Part shown: positions 25,340 to 34,680 of the stretch, one piece after another
How positions within the stretch are numbered: position 1 is the first letter of the stretch
How the letters are laid out: the number at the start of each line of letters is the position of its first letter
NCBI RefSeq assembly: GCF_900156075.1
Contig: NZ_FTMM01000003.1
Location: 124,001 to 188,000, forward strand
Source: Chryseobacterium sp. RU37D
GTDB taxonomy: Bacteria > Bacteroidota > Bacteroidia > Flavobacteriales > Weeksellaceae
DNA length: 64,000 nucleotides
Reading direction: 5' to 3'
Notes under the pieces: generated by a model
What the model was told of the DNA's origin: nothing
The model's input: the letters and a program-made list of their open reading frames with translations, nothing else
Databases searched by the model: none
Program-made: the position numbers and the translations under genes

Positions 25340-26089
25340 ATGATGAATATAAGCGGGCTGATCATAACACATAATGAAGAAAAAAATATACGCGGAGTCC
25401 TTACATGTTTTGACTTTTGCGATGAAATAATTGTTGTAGACTCATTCAGTACAGATAAAACTGTGGAAATTGCCAAAAGCTTTCCTAATGTTAAGGTAAT
25501 TCAGAATACATTTGAAGACTTCACCAAACAAAGGAATCTGGCACTGGACACAGCAAAAAATGACTGGGTTCTATTCCTTGACGGCGACGAGAGAATAACC
25601 CCGGAATTAAAAAAAGAAATTGTAGATGAACTAAATAAGCCTGAGCAGAAAGACGCCTATTATTTTTACAGGAAGTTCTTTTTTGCCCAAAAACCGATTA
25701 ATTTTTCCGGTACACAGTCTGATAAAAATTTCAGGCTTTTCAAAAAATCGAAAGCCAGATATATCGCCGGGAAGAAAGTCCATGAAAAACTTGAAGTAAA
25801 CGGTACAGTAGGTGCTTTAAAAAACAAGCTGCTCCATTATTCCGTTTCAGACTATGATTCTTACCGGAAAAAGATGGTTCATTACGGTATTTTAAAAGGA
25901 AAAGAATTAGCCGCAAAAGGGAAAAAGTTTAATCGTTTAATTCAATATCTTAAAACAGCTTTTAAATTTTTTAAAGCATATGTCATGAGACTTGGCATTC
26001 TGGACGGGAAAGAAGGCTACCAAATTTCTTACCTGCAGTCGCTGAGTGTTTTTGAAACATATGAATCATTAAAAAAAGAGCAAAATTAG
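25340..26089 (+). CDS. Family 2 glycosyltransferase, WaaE/KdtX-like (second copy)
   Basis: A 249-residue GT2 enzyme with ISGLIITHNEEKNIRGVL, IVVDSFSTDKT and metal site LFLDGDERITPE (about 75-86). The later KKVHEKLEV, LLHYSVSDYDSYRKKM and LGILDGKEGYQIS blocks parallel KVHEYL, HYTYKS and LGFLDGFPGFYIA in the 23763-24548 protein, so the two are paralogs. Two adjacent ATGs exist at the start; the second would shorten it by one residue. It is 4 bp upstream of the next gene in the same run. Confidence 0.88.
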   Translation: MMNISGLIITHNEEKNIRGVLTCFDFCDEIIVVDSFSTDKTVEIAKSFPNVKVIQNTFEDFTKQRNLALDTAKNDWVLFLDGDERITPELKKEIVDELNKPEQKDAYYFYRKFFFAQKPINFSGTQSDKNFRLFKKSKARYIAGKKVHEKLEVNGTVGALKNKLLHYSVSDYDSYRKKMVHYGILKGKELAAKGKKFNRLIQYLKTAFKFFKAYVMRLGILDGKEGYQISYLQSLSVFETYESLKKEQN

Positions 26090-26093
26090 TTGG

Positions 26094-27080
26094 ATGAAGA
26101 TTTGTATCATTAGTTATGATTTTTGGGATTATGATAAGTATATTGTTCAGACATTATGCAAACGCGGTATTGAAGCACACCATATAAAGATCAGTTCCGT
26201 TACTCATTCTAATTTTAACGAAAGGGCTGTAAATGCTTTAAGTAAAACATTTTTAAATAAAAATTTAAAAAAAGAAAAAAGACAGAGATACGTTCTGGAG
26301 TCTCTGGAAAAACTGGGGCATCAGGATCAGATTCTGGTTTTAAACCCGGATACTTTTGATATTGCAACGCTTGAAAAAATCAGGAAATATACCGACAGGC
26401 TTATTACCTACCTCTATGACAATTTGGAGAGGGTTCCTGTAGAAGGCAGGCTTCATTTTTTTGATAAAATTTTCTCTTTTGATATTAGCGATGTAGAAAA
26501 GCACAGTTTTGAAAAGATCACTAATTATATTTACCTCCCTTACCTACCCAAAGAGAAGCAAAATCCGCAGATGGATCTTTTCTACATTACCTCTTACGAT
26601 AATCGAAGAGTTTCGCTGATAAAGCAACTGGCAAAAAAACTGATCAATATTGGAATGAAATTCCAGATTATGGTAATCGGAAAAAAATCCTGGAAGCATC
26701 AGCTTAGAAATCTCTTCATTAAAGTTCCTGAAAATCTGTTCCTGATTTTCAGCATCAAAAAAATTCCTCACGATGATCTTCCCAAATATTATAAAAATTC
26801 AAAAGTATTGCTAGATCTGATGCGTGAAGGTCAATATGGACTGAGCTTCAGGATCTTTGAGGCAATGTCTCTCGAAAAGAAAATCATTACTGATAATGAA
26901 GCAATTAGAAGCTACGATTTTTACAATCCCAATAATATTTTGATTTTAAACGAAAATATTAGTAATCTTGACAAAACTTTCTTTGAAACACCATACCAAA
27001 CAGTTCCGAAAGAAATCTATTACAGATACACGCTGGATTGCTGGGTAAATAAAGTTTTTGAACTGGATCATAACAACTAG
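26094..27080 (+). CDS. Putative GT-B fold glycosyltransferase (family not recognised)
   Basis: A 328-residue soluble protein starting MKICIISYDFWDYDKYIVQT. The second half has GT-B-like features: a donor-site pattern KIPHDDLPKYYKNSKVLLDL, then GLSFRIFEAMSLEKKIITDN (about 250-270), similar to the E-x7-E region of GT4 or CgeB-like proteins. The first half is divergent (YLYDNLERVPVEGRLHFFDKIFSFD), again CgeB-like in style. It lies inside the tightly packed sugar operon, 4 bp after one gene and 3 bp before the next, so a glycosyltransferase role is likely. The specificity is unknown. Confidence 0.62.
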   Translation: MKICIISYDFWDYDKYIVQTLCKRGIEAHHIKISSVTHSNFNERAVNALSKTFLNKNLKKEKRQRYVLESLEKLGHQDQILVLNPDTFDIATLEKIRKYTDRLITYLYDNLERVPVEGRLHFFDKIFSFDISDVEKHSFEKITNYIYLPYLPKEKQNPQMDLFYITSYDNRRVSLIKQLAKKLINIGMKFQIMVIGKKSWKHQLRNLFIKVPENLFLIFSIKKIPHDDLPKYYKNSKVLLDLMREGQYGLSFRIFEAMSLEKKIITDNEAIRSYDFYNPNNILILNENISNLDKTFFETPYQTVPKEIYYRYTLDCWVNKVFELDHNN

Positions 27081-27083
27081 CAA

Positions 27084-28271
27084 ATGGGAATCTTAAAAAA
27101 AATAAAAAAACATTTTAAAAGGAAAGAAAAGCTTAAAACCCTCAATACGCAGGACATAGTAAACATCAGCCTGTACGACGCTTCAAAAAAAACGATCCTT
27201 TTTGCTTCAAGAGACTTTCCTACACACGATAAAGATTCCGGTTCCAACAGGCTCAAAGAAATTATTTTAATCTATAAAGAATTAGGATACAACTGCATTG
27301 TGTTTGCTCCTCATATTTTTGAAGATGATTCTTATGTGGAATTTTACCAGCAGCATGGTGTGATCGTTTTTGTAGAAAATAATAAGTTCAAAAATATTTA
27401 CGCCTTTCTATCAGGCCTAAAAAAAGTAGATTATATTTGGTTTAACGGTCCTCTTGCCTTGAATTTATTCTATAAAAAAATGAAAAATACCTTACCTGAT
27501 ACAAAATATATTTATGATATGGTGGATATTCATTTTTTAAGGTATAAAAGAGCTATTGAAATCGAGCCGAACCGTATTTCTTTAAAGAAAAATTACAAGC
27601 ATTATTTCCGTCTGGAAACGGTTGTAGCGCCTCAGCTTGATTACATTATCGCCATTTCTGACAAGGAAAAGGAAGTCATGAGCCAATATGCAGACAAAAA
27701 TAAGATTATCACAATATCTAACATACATTATCCTAAAATTGACATTTCTGAAAGAAAAAAATTTACTGACAGTAAAGGAATTATTTTCATAGGATCTATT
27801 CATGAGCCCAATATTGATGCGGTAAAGTTTTTATATGAAAAAATAATGCCTCTCGTATGGAAGGAAAATCTCGATCTGGAAGTGAGTGTAATTGGTAATG
27901 TAGCAGATAAACTGGATATCAAACAGTATCCAAAATTTAAGTTTTTAGGCTTTGTAGAAAGCATTGAAGAGCATTTTATGAATTCCAGAATAATGGTTGC
28001 CCCGTTGAGATTCGGAGCCGGTGTGAAAGGAAAAATTGGCCAGGCTTTTGAATATTTTTTCCCCGTTGTTACTACAGATATTGGGGCAGAAGGCATGAAA
28101 TTAACAGATAAAAAAAATGTATTGATCGCAAACGACGAAAAATCTTTCGCAAAAGCTATTCTTCAATTGAATAATAATGAAGAACTTTGGAATACATTAA
28201 GTAAAAATTCGGTGGACAGCCTGAGTGCATTTTCGCCGGAAGAAGTAAAAGAAAAACTTAAAACATTATAA
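27084..28271 (+). CDS. Family 4 glycosyltransferase
   Basis: A 395-residue GT-B enzyme. The N domain contains KTILFASRDFPTHDKDSGSN and a conserved YIYDMVDIHFLRYKR segment; the C domain has GIIFIGSIHEPNID, FLGFVESIEEHFM, and the donor-binding APLRFGAGVKGKIGQAFEYF then PVVTTDIGAEGM (about 310-345). This Glyco_trans_1_4 pattern is common in O-antigen and capsule clusters of Bacteroidota. It lies 3 bp from both neighbours. The residues 1-40 are lysine-rich and may bind the membrane surface. Confidence 0.87.
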   Translation: MGILKKIKKHFKRKEKLKTLNTQDIVNISLYDASKKTILFASRDFPTHDKDSGSNRLKEIILIYKELGYNCIVFAPHIFEDDSYVEFYQQHGVIVFVENNKFKNIYAFLSGLKKVDYIWFNGPLALNLFYKKMKNTLPDTKYIYDMVDIHFLRYKRAIEIEPNRISLKKNYKHYFRLETVVAPQLDYIIAISDKEKEVMSQYADKNKIITISNIHYPKIDISERKKFTDSKGIIFIGSIHEPNIDAVKFLYEKIMPLVWKENLDLEVSVIGNVADKLDIKQYPKFKFLGFVESIEEHFMNSRIMVAPLRFGAGVKGKIGQAFEYFFPVVTTDIGAEGMKLTDKKNVLIANDEKSFAKAILQLNNNEELWNTLSKNSVDSLSAFSPEEVKEKLKTL

Positions 28272-28274
28272 TTC

Positions 28275-29513
28275 ATGTCATTAAGTGTAAATTATCATGG
28301 TTTTTTTGATGGAAATTTCGGGATCGCAGAAGCAACTCGGCTGAATGCCATTGCCATGGAAAATGCCGGCATCAAGGTAAACCGGATCAATTATTCAAGT
28401 GATACGCTTGAAAAAATACAAAGTGAAACCAAAGCGGAATCTTCAATTAATATTTTTCACATCAACAGCAATGTTACCCATGAGTTTTTCTCAAAAAATC
28501 AGGATATTAAGCTTGCCGGGCATTACAATATTGTTTATTGGGCATGGGAATTCCCCGAGGTATCGGATAAAACAGTTGAGTTTTTAAATATTTTTGATGA
28601 ATTATGGGTTCCCAGTGACTTCTGTGTTAATATTTTCACCAAATATACAGGAATTCCAGTGATGAGATTTTCTCATCCGATTCAGAAACTCGCTCCTTCC
28701 GATGAATTTGATTTGAATGAATATAATATTAAGTCCAATTCAAAAATTTACGTGACGATTTTTGATTCATTGAGTACAACCATCCGAAAAAATCCCGAAG
28801 CGACAATTGAATCTTTTATCAAGGTTTTCAATAATGATCCTAAAAGTATTTTAATTGTAAAAACCCATAATCTTGAGCGAAGCAGGGATGCCCAAAAAGC
28901 ACTCGAAAAGTATTCTGCTATTCCGAATATTATTCTTATTAATGAACATTTTTCTAAAGAAAAGCTTCATTCTTTTATTCAGAAATCTGATGTTCTTATT
29001 TCGCTTCACGGCTCTGAAGGTTTTGGGCTGACGATGGCGGAAGCTATGTCTTACGGAAAAATTGTAGTCGGAACAGGCTATTCGGGAAACCTGGATTTTA
29101 TGAATGTAAATAATAGCTTTCTTATTCAGTATGATTTTATCAAAACATCCAATACAAAAGGATTAATTGCGGAAGGACTGACTTTGGCAAGGCCCGATAT
29201 TGAAGATGCCGTTGAAAAACTTCAATACATTAAAAGTAATTTTGGAGATTTAGATAAAATTAAAAGTAATGCTGAAGCTCAAATCCGAGATAATTTTTCG
29301 GTTGAATCGATTGGAAATCTGTTTAAGATAAGATTAGGTTTTATTGATCAGTTTGATAAAAAAGAAAGCTCGGGAAATAGTGTTGGTAATGTTTTTTACT
29401 TGGCAGAAATTGACAGACTTACCGGAAGAGTTAATTATCTTGAAAAAACGTTATACAATAAAATAAGAAAAAAAGTAAATATTTTTCTAAAAAAAATGAA
29501 AGGTAAAAAATAG
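28275..29513 (+). CDS. Family 4 glycosyltransferase with C-terminal basic tail
   Basis: A 412-residue GT-B enzyme. VNYHGFFDGNFGIAEATRLN at the start resembles mannosyltransferase-like GT4 proteins that begin with a G-x-A-E-A acceptor loop; the middle has NIVYWAWEFPEVSDKT and ELWVPSDFCVNIF, and the donor site is SLHGSEGFGLTMAEAMSYGK (about 235-255). The last 30 residues, after LTGRVNYLEKTLYNKI, are very basic and may form a coiled coil or membrane contact. It follows the previous gene by 3 bp; 54 bp separate it from the next gene, the largest gap in the run. Confidence 0.87.
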   Translation: MSLSVNYHGFFDGNFGIAEATRLNAIAMENAGIKVNRINYSSDTLEKIQSETKAESSINIFHINSNVTHEFFSKNQDIKLAGHYNIVYWAWEFPEVSDKTVEFLNIFDELWVPSDFCVNIFTKYTGIPVMRFSHPIQKLAPSDEFDLNEYNIKSNSKIYVTIFDSLSTTIRKNPEATIESFIKVFNNDPKSILIVKTHNLERSRDAQKALEKYSAIPNIILINEHFSKEKLHSFIQKSDVLISLHGSEGFGLTMAEAMSYGKIVVGTGYSGNLDFMNVNNSFLIQYDFIKTSNTKGLIAEGLTLARPDIEDAVEKLQYIKSNFGDLDKIKSNAEAQIRDNFSVESIGNLFKIRLGFIDQFDKKESSGNSVGNVFYLAEIDRLTGRVNYLEKTLYNKIRKKVNIFLKKMKGKK

Positions 29514-29567
29514 CTTACACAATACCACTACATGTAAAAGCTAATAAATGAATTAATCAATATTCAT

Positions 29568-30812
29568 ATGAATGACAAGATTGCTATAGTTGTCCAAAGA
29601 TATGGTTTGGAAATAAATGGGGGTGCAGAACTTCATGCCCGGTTATTAGCTGAAAAACTGTCAAACACCTATGATGTGGAAATTATTACGACCAGTGCAA
29701 TAGAATTTAAATTCTGGGACAATTATTATCCTGAAGGAGTTGAAATTATTCATGATATTAGAGTCAGAAGATTTAAAACCTTAAAAAAAGACGTACCGAG
29801 ATTTAGAAAGCTCAGTAAAGCAGTCTGTAATATTTATAAATATAATACCCGGAAATTAAACCTTTTAAATTTTCCTTATTTATTTTTTAAGAGGCAATAC
29901 AGCAAAAAAGCATTCAATTTTAATGAATGGCTGGAAGTGCAGGGCCCTTTTTCCACTGATTTAATTGATTTTATAAAAGAAAAAAAAGCAGATTACAAGA
30001 CTTTTATTTTCTTTACCTATTTATACCATCCTACCAATATTGGCATCCGGGAAGTTTCTGAAAAAAGCATTCTTATTCCAACAGCACATGATGAGCCCCA
30101 ATTTTATCTTGACGGATATGCACAGGTGTTTTCTTCTGCAAAATACATCATGTATAATACTCAGACTGAAAAAGATCTGGTTGAAAAAGTTTATCCTCAG
30201 ACCAAAAAAACAGAGTCAGAAATTGCAGGAATTGGTTTTGATGATTATGACCTTACGATAAGCAAGCTGCCGGAAAATCTTCATCCAAAACAATATTTTG
30301 TTTATATAGGAAGAATAGTTAAAGATAAAGGCTGCGTAATGATGATTGAATATTTTAATAATTTTAAAAAAACATATCCTGAATATAAAGATCTAAAATT
30401 GGTATTGGTAGGTAAAAACTCTCTTGATGAACAAATAACTCAGGGAGAAGATATTATTCTTACCGGATTCATCGATGACGACCTTAAAAACACCCTGCTA
30501 GCGAATGCCTGTGCGCTAATAATGCCATCATTCTATGAAAGCCTCTCACTGGTAACGTTAGAAGCAATGTTGCTGAAAACACCTGTAATTGTAAATAAAA
30601 ATTGTGACGTTTTGTATTCTCATATCAAAAAAAGTGAAACCGGAAAAAGTTTTACAGACAATGATGAGTTTTCTCAAGCCCTTATTTTTTATATTCAGCA
30701 AAAACAGAGCGATCTCGTTTTGGAAGGTAATAAAGCAAGAAACTATGTTCTGAAAAATTATTCATGGGATGTTATAATCAAAAAGTTTAATTCAGCTATT
30801 AGATCTTTGTAA
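29568..30812 (+). CDS. Family 4 glycosyltransferase
   Basis: A 414-residue GT-B enzyme. The acceptor loop INGGAELHARLLAEKLS (about 16-32) is typical of GT4, as are YIGRIVKDKGCVMMIEYF (start of the donor domain, about 245-262) and MPSFYESLSLVTLEAMLLKT (the E-x7-E donor site, about 320-340). PTAHDEPQFYLDGYAQVF in the linker is seen in several flavobacterial GT4 proteins. Its stop and the start of the next gene overlap by one base. The sugar and linkage are unknown. Confidence 0.88.
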   Translation: MNDKIAIVVQRYGLEINGGAELHARLLAEKLSNTYDVEIITTSAIEFKFWDNYYPEGVEIIHDIRVRRFKTLKKDVPRFRKLSKAVCNIYKYNTRKLNLLNFPYLFFKRQYSKKAFNFNEWLEVQGPFSTDLIDFIKEKKADYKTFIFFTYLYHPTNIGIREVSEKSILIPTAHDEPQFYLDGYAQVFSSAKYIMYNTQTEKDLVEKVYPQTKKTESEIAGIGFDDYDLTISKLPENLHPKQYFVYIGRIVKDKGCVMMIEYFNNFKKTYPEYKDLKLVLVGKNSLDEQITQGEDIILTGFIDDDLKNTLLANACALIMPSFYESLSLVTLEAMLLKTPVIVNKNCDVLYSHIKKSETGKSFTDNDEFSQALIFYIQQKQSDLVLEGNKARNYVLKNYSWDVIIKKFNSAIRSL

Positions 30813-31951
30813 TGATAAAAAAAATTCTCTTTTTTTTTCCTGAAAATCCGTTTTCAAACAGAGCAGGAAATACAACCAGAGCAAAAACTACACTTACCGT
30901 TTTAAAAAAACTGGGATACAGCATTGATTTGGCAGGTGTTGATGAAATTTATAAATATCTTAATGACACCACAAATATTGATAAAAATATTGTTGACAAT
31001 CTATTTTTACTAAAGCAAAAGCCACCGAAAATAAAAACTACGGCAGACTATTGGAAATATAAAATTTCAAAATTCTACAAAAAACCCAATCCCAATAATA
31101 ATTCTTTGACCGATTTTATAAAGAAAGAGTTCAGGGGCATTTTTACATCAGAACATTACGATATTATTATTATTAATTATGAATTCTGGACAGGATTAAT
31201 TGATAATTATTCTATGAAAGATACGTTGAAAATCATAGATACTCATGACTGGATCACCCTTAATGAATTTTACAAAAATAAATCATTAGATATTGGCAAA
31301 CGTTTCAATGAAGAAATAAGCAACCTCGCAAAATTTGATAATGTAATAACCATCTCAGAAGATGAGCATTCGGTTTTCAAAAAATTTTTGGGAGAAAAAG
31401 TAATCAATATACCTCCTTCTTTCCCATCACATTTTGAAAAAAATAACCCGGATAAAAAATATGATTTAATATTTGTAGGATCCGAGAATATTTTCAATAT
31501 AAAATCTATTCAATGGTTTTTTGCCAACGTATATCCCTTACTTCCGGAAAATATTAATATTATAATAATCGGAAGAGTTTGCAGACATATTGAAAAAAGA
31601 GAAAATGTAGAAATGGTAGAGTTTTCAGAAAGTCTGGAAGAGTATTATCATCAGTCAAAAATTGCAATCTGCCCAATGCTTGAAGGCACAGGTATTAAAA
31701 TAAAAGTAATTGAAGCATTATCCTATGGACTTCCTGTAGTGGGTACTGAGCGTGCGGTGGACGGCTTTTCGTCAAAAACATCAAACGGCTGCCTAGTCAC
31801 TGACGATCCTGAAATTTTTAAAAATAAAGTAATATCTTTATTACAGGACGAAGTATATTATCAAGATATGAAACACCAGGCCGAAGACTATTTTAAAAAT
31901 AATTTTTCAGAAGAAAAAGCTATAGAAAAATGGAAAAACCTTTTACAGTGA
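30812..31951 (+). CDS. Family 4-type glycosyltransferase
   Basis: A 379-residue GT-B enzyme. The N terminus KKILFFFPENPFSNRAGNTT holds a possible acceptor loop, with IIDTHDWITLNEFYKNK in the linker. The donor domain begins YDLIFVGSENIFNIKSIQWF and its donor site is APMLEGTGIKIKVIEALSYG in the variant form CPMLEGTG (about 288-307), followed by LPVVGTERAVDGF. It overlaps its upstream neighbour by one base and the downstream GT2 by 22 bp, so the order is translationally coupled. Confidence 0.84.
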   Translation: MIKKILFFFPENPFSNRAGNTTRAKTTLTVLKKLGYSIDLAGVDEIYKYLNDTTNIDKNIVDNLFLLKQKPPKIKTTADYWKYKISKFYKKPNPNNNSLTDFIKKEFRGIFTSEHYDIIIINYEFWTGLIDNYSMKDTLKIIDTHDWITLNEFYKNKSLDIGKRFNEEISNLAKFDNVITISEDEHSVFKKFLGEKVINIPPSFPSHFEKNNPDKKYDLIFVGSENIFNIKSIQWFFANVYPLLPENINIIIIGRVCRHIEKRENVEMVEFSESLEEYYHQSKIAICPMLEGTGIKIKVIEALSYGLPVVGTERAVDGFSSKTSNGCLVTDDPEIFKNKVISLLQDEVYYQDMKHQAEDYFKNNFSEEKAIEKWKNLLQ

Positions 31952-32814
31952 TCGATGACTTAGCCATTATTATTCTAAATTACAACTCTTTCGATGATAC
32001 CAGTCGGGAAGTAGATTCCCTATTAGCTGAAGGTGTTCCGCAGCAATGTATTTATATTGTAGATAATAATTCAGGAGACAAAAAAGGAATTGAGAAGTTT
32101 GGAGCTCAGAGGCAGATTAATTATATTTTAAGTGATTATAACGGTGGCTACGCCTATGGTAATAATCTGGCCATTAAAAAAGCTATACAGGACGGAAAAA
32201 ATTATTTTTTATTGTTAAATCCGGATATCGAAATCTCTTTAGCTTCCATAGAGCAATTATATAAAGACTTAAAGAAATTTTCAGACATCGGAATCATCGG
32301 TCCGCGGATTTGCTACAGAAACAACCGGAGCAGAATATTCTCGGACGGTGGATTATTATTTTCAGAGAAAGGCTTTATGGGAGCCCATGCCAACGGCGAG
32401 CAGGACAAAAATAATGTAGAAGCACCCCATTACCATTACCATATAAATTATGTAGACGGGAGCGCTTTACTATTCAGAAAAGAAATTTTAAATGAAACAG
32501 GCCCGATGAACGAACATTTTTTCATGTATTATGAAGAATCTGAATGGTGTCTGCGCCTTCTGGAAAAAACAAACTGGAAGATCGCTGTGAACACACAATG
32601 TGAGGCATATAATCTGGCCAGCAATAAGGGAAGTTTCTATGAATATTATATGACTAGAAACCGAATCTGGGTATGCAGATTATACAATGGAAACATAAAA
32701 TACGTAACCAAAGAGCGGTGGAAGCTCGCACGAAAAGCAATTAAGAAAGGAAAATTTTCTATGGCGAAAGCTTACATAAAAGGAATATTGCACGGGATTT
32801 ATTCAAAAATATAA
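31930..32814 (+). CDS. Family 2 glycosyltransferase, rhamnosyltransferase-like
   Basis: A 294-residue GT-A enzyme. IIILNYNSFDDTSREVDSLL, YIVDNNSGD, and LLLNPDIEIS (the metal site, about 96-105, with NPD in place of DxD) followed by IGIIGPRICY and VDGSALLFRKEIL are features of the WbbL/rhamnosyltransferase-like branch of GT2. The acceptor-side motif FFMYYEESEWCLRLLEKTNW matches the same group. The start codon lies 22 bp inside the previous gene. The WbbL-like form suggests deoxyhexose transfer, but this is an inference. Confidence 0.88.
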   Translation: MEKPFTVIDDLAIIILNYNSFDDTSREVDSLLAEGVPQQCIYIVDNNSGDKKGIEKFGAQRQINYILSDYNGGYAYGNNLAIKKAIQDGKNYFLLLNPDIEISLASIEQLYKDLKKFSDIGIIGPRICYRNNRSRIFSDGGLLFSEKGFMGAHANGEQDKNNVEAPHYHYHINYVDGSALLFRKEILNETGPMNEHFFMYYEESEWCLRLLEKTNWKIAVNTQCEAYNLASNKGSFYEYYMTRNRIWVCRLYNGNIKYVTKERWKLARKAIKKGKFSMAKAYIKGILHGIYSKI

Positions 32815-32816
32815 TT

Positions 32817-33698
32817 ATGGCTCAACAAAAAATCATCAAAGTCGGATATCTCTTATCTTATGACTATAAATTTATTTTTAATTCTCTTAAACAGGTCTAT
32901 GATTATGCAGACGAGATATTTATCTGCTATGATAAGGACGGCAAAACGTGGGCCGGTAATGATTTTGAAATTCCCGAAACTATATTTTCGGAAATCCGCA
33001 AATTGGATCATCAGAAAAAGATCACGTTCTATGCAGACGCGTTTTATGTAAAAGGAATCAGCGCGATAGACCTTGATACAAGGCAGAGAAACATGCTTGC
33101 CGAAAAAATGGGCAATGGCGGATGGCACATTCAGATAGACAGTGATGAGTATCCTATAAATTTTGAAAAGCTTACTTCATTCCTGAAAAAACATAGCTTT
33201 CTCTTAAGAAACACAAACAAAACACCTGTTAATTTCTTTGTCAACTTTGTTACTCTTTTCAAGCAGACCGATGAAGGCTTCTTTGTGGTTTCTCCCTATA
33301 CAGAATCTTGCTTCCTGGTAACCAATGTTCCTCATTACATCAGTGCAAGATACCCTCAGAATACCTATTCCTTGAAATTAAATTTTAATAATATCCACCA
33401 GTCTTGGGCGAGAGATAGCAGCGAAATTCTCCAAAAAATTAACAATTGGGGCCACAATAATGATTTTGACACTTCCGAATTTTACAAAAAATGGGAAAAT
33501 CTGAATATGGAAAATTATACTAAGTTTAAAAACTTCCATCCTGTTTATCCAAAAGACTGGCAGGAGCTACAGTTCATTCCGGCAAAGAATATAGAAGAAT
33601 TTATAGTAAACTTTGAGAAAAATCACCCTCAAAAAGAGATTAAACTGCCTCTTAAACTTAAAAAGAGATTAAAGCTTTACCTCAAATCTCTTTTTTAA
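32817..33698 (+). CDS. Putative GT-A-like glycosyltransferase (divergent)
   Basis: A 293-residue protein not clearly placed in a family. The start KIIKVGYLLSYDYKFIFNSL and ADEIFICYDKDGKTW resemble a GT-A nucleotide-binding half, and WHIQIDSDEYPINFEKL (about 102-118) offers a DSDE metal site in the right place. The C-terminal half has conserved aromatics (HQSWARDSSEILQKINNWGHN). It follows the GT2 gene by 2 bp and closes the plus-strand run. The glycosyltransferase role rests on these weak motifs and on position. Confidence 0.6.
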   Translation: MAQQKIIKVGYLLSYDYKFIFNSLKQVYDYADEIFICYDKDGKTWAGNDFEIPETIFSEIRKLDHQKKITFYADAFYVKGISAIDLDTRQRNMLAEKMGNGGWHIQIDSDEYPINFEKLTSFLKKHSFLLRNTNKTPVNFFVNFVTLFKQTDEGFFVVSPYTESCFLVTNVPHYISARYPQNTYSLKLNFNNIHQSWARDSSEILQKINNWGHNNDFDTSEFYKKWENLNMENYTKFKNFHPVYPKDWQELQFIPAKNIEEFIVNFEKNHPQKEIKLPLKLKKRLKLYLKSLF

Positions 33699-33699
33699 A

Positions 33700-34665
33700 T
33701 TATTTAATAAAAACATCCTCAAACTTTTTCATAACTGTAGAAGGATTAAACAGTTTAGAATAGCAGTCCCAGTCTTTACCGAGATCAGGCCTGAAATTAT
33801 TTAAAATATATATCAGATCTTGCTTATCGCTATACAAAACTGCCTTATCGCCTAAAATATCCAGGTGTGATTTTTCATCGGAGCCGGACCATGTTATGAT
33901 GGGTTTATTCTTTAGTGAAAACTCACCTACTGCAATACCAAAACTCTCCCCTTGCCATCTGGCATGTAGAAAAGCGTCTGATGTATTGATGAATTTTACT
34001 TTTCTTTCAATATCAGTAGTTGGAGGTAAAAAAATTATATTCTTGTAGGATCTAAAGAAATTCCTTTTCACAAATTCATTAGTCCCCATAAAAATGAAAT
34101 AAATATTCTTATTCTTAAGCGCTGTTTTCTTCACTACATCCATCACAAAGTCAATATCAAAAGTATCCGCACCTCCGTATCTTGCAAATACAACTGCATC
34201 TTTAGGAATATTTAATTCTTCGCGAAGATCTCCTTTTATTTCAGGAAGATCAACAATATGAGGAACGAAGGGCAGCTTTCCGCCACTCATTGTTTTTGCC
34301 AGCCATTCCGAAACGTATGCATAAACGTTGCCGTACGGTTCATTATATTTAAAAACAGCATGAATAACAGTTTTAAGCAAATCTACGGGCGCATTAGTTT
34401 CTTTTTCTCCAGATTTTATGGCATAAAAAAGGTCTGCTTTCAGGCTGGTGATAATCGCATCCCGTTCCATGATGTCTTTATATCCTATAACATTAAATCT
34501 TTTTTGAAACCGTTGAATTGATTCTACTGTATTACCCGGGCTGTTTTGGGCATAAAGAATTACAGATTCATTATTCAGAATCGTTTCATTATAATTTGCA
34601 TAATCAAAAAGTGCATTAGAAGTACCTCTGTAGCATAATTGATTTTCATGGAAAATAATTTTCAC
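33700..34665 (-). CDS. GT-B fold glycosyltransferase
   Basis: A 321-residue protein on the opposite strand, ending one base after the convergent gene. The start KIIFHENQLCYRGTSNALFD has an N-terminal acceptor loop, and the C half carries VFARYGGADTFDIDFVMDVV, the FLPPTTDIERKVKFINTSD block and a donor site ARWQGESFGIAVGEFSLKNK (about 250-270) followed by PIITWSG. It reads like a reduced GT4 family enzyme. It is 15 bp downstream of the sugar cupin gene in the same operon. Confidence 0.75.
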   Translation of the reverse strand: MKIIFHENQLCYRGTSNALFDYANYNETILNNESVILYAQNSPGNTVESIQRFQKRFNVIGYKDIMERDAIITSLKADLFYAIKSGEKETNAPVDLLKTVIHAVFKYNEPYGNVYAYVSEWLAKTMSGGKLPFVPHIVDLPEIKGDLREELNIPKDAVVFARYGGADTFDIDFVMDVVKKTALKNKNIYFIFMGTNEFVKRNFFRSYKNIIFLPPTTDIERKVKFINTSDAFLHARWQGESFGIAVGEFSLKNKPIITWSGSDEKSHLDILGDKAVLYSDKQDLIYILNNFRPDLGKDWDCYSKLFNPSTVMKKFEDVFIK

Positions 34666-34680
34666 TAAAATTATATCTTA

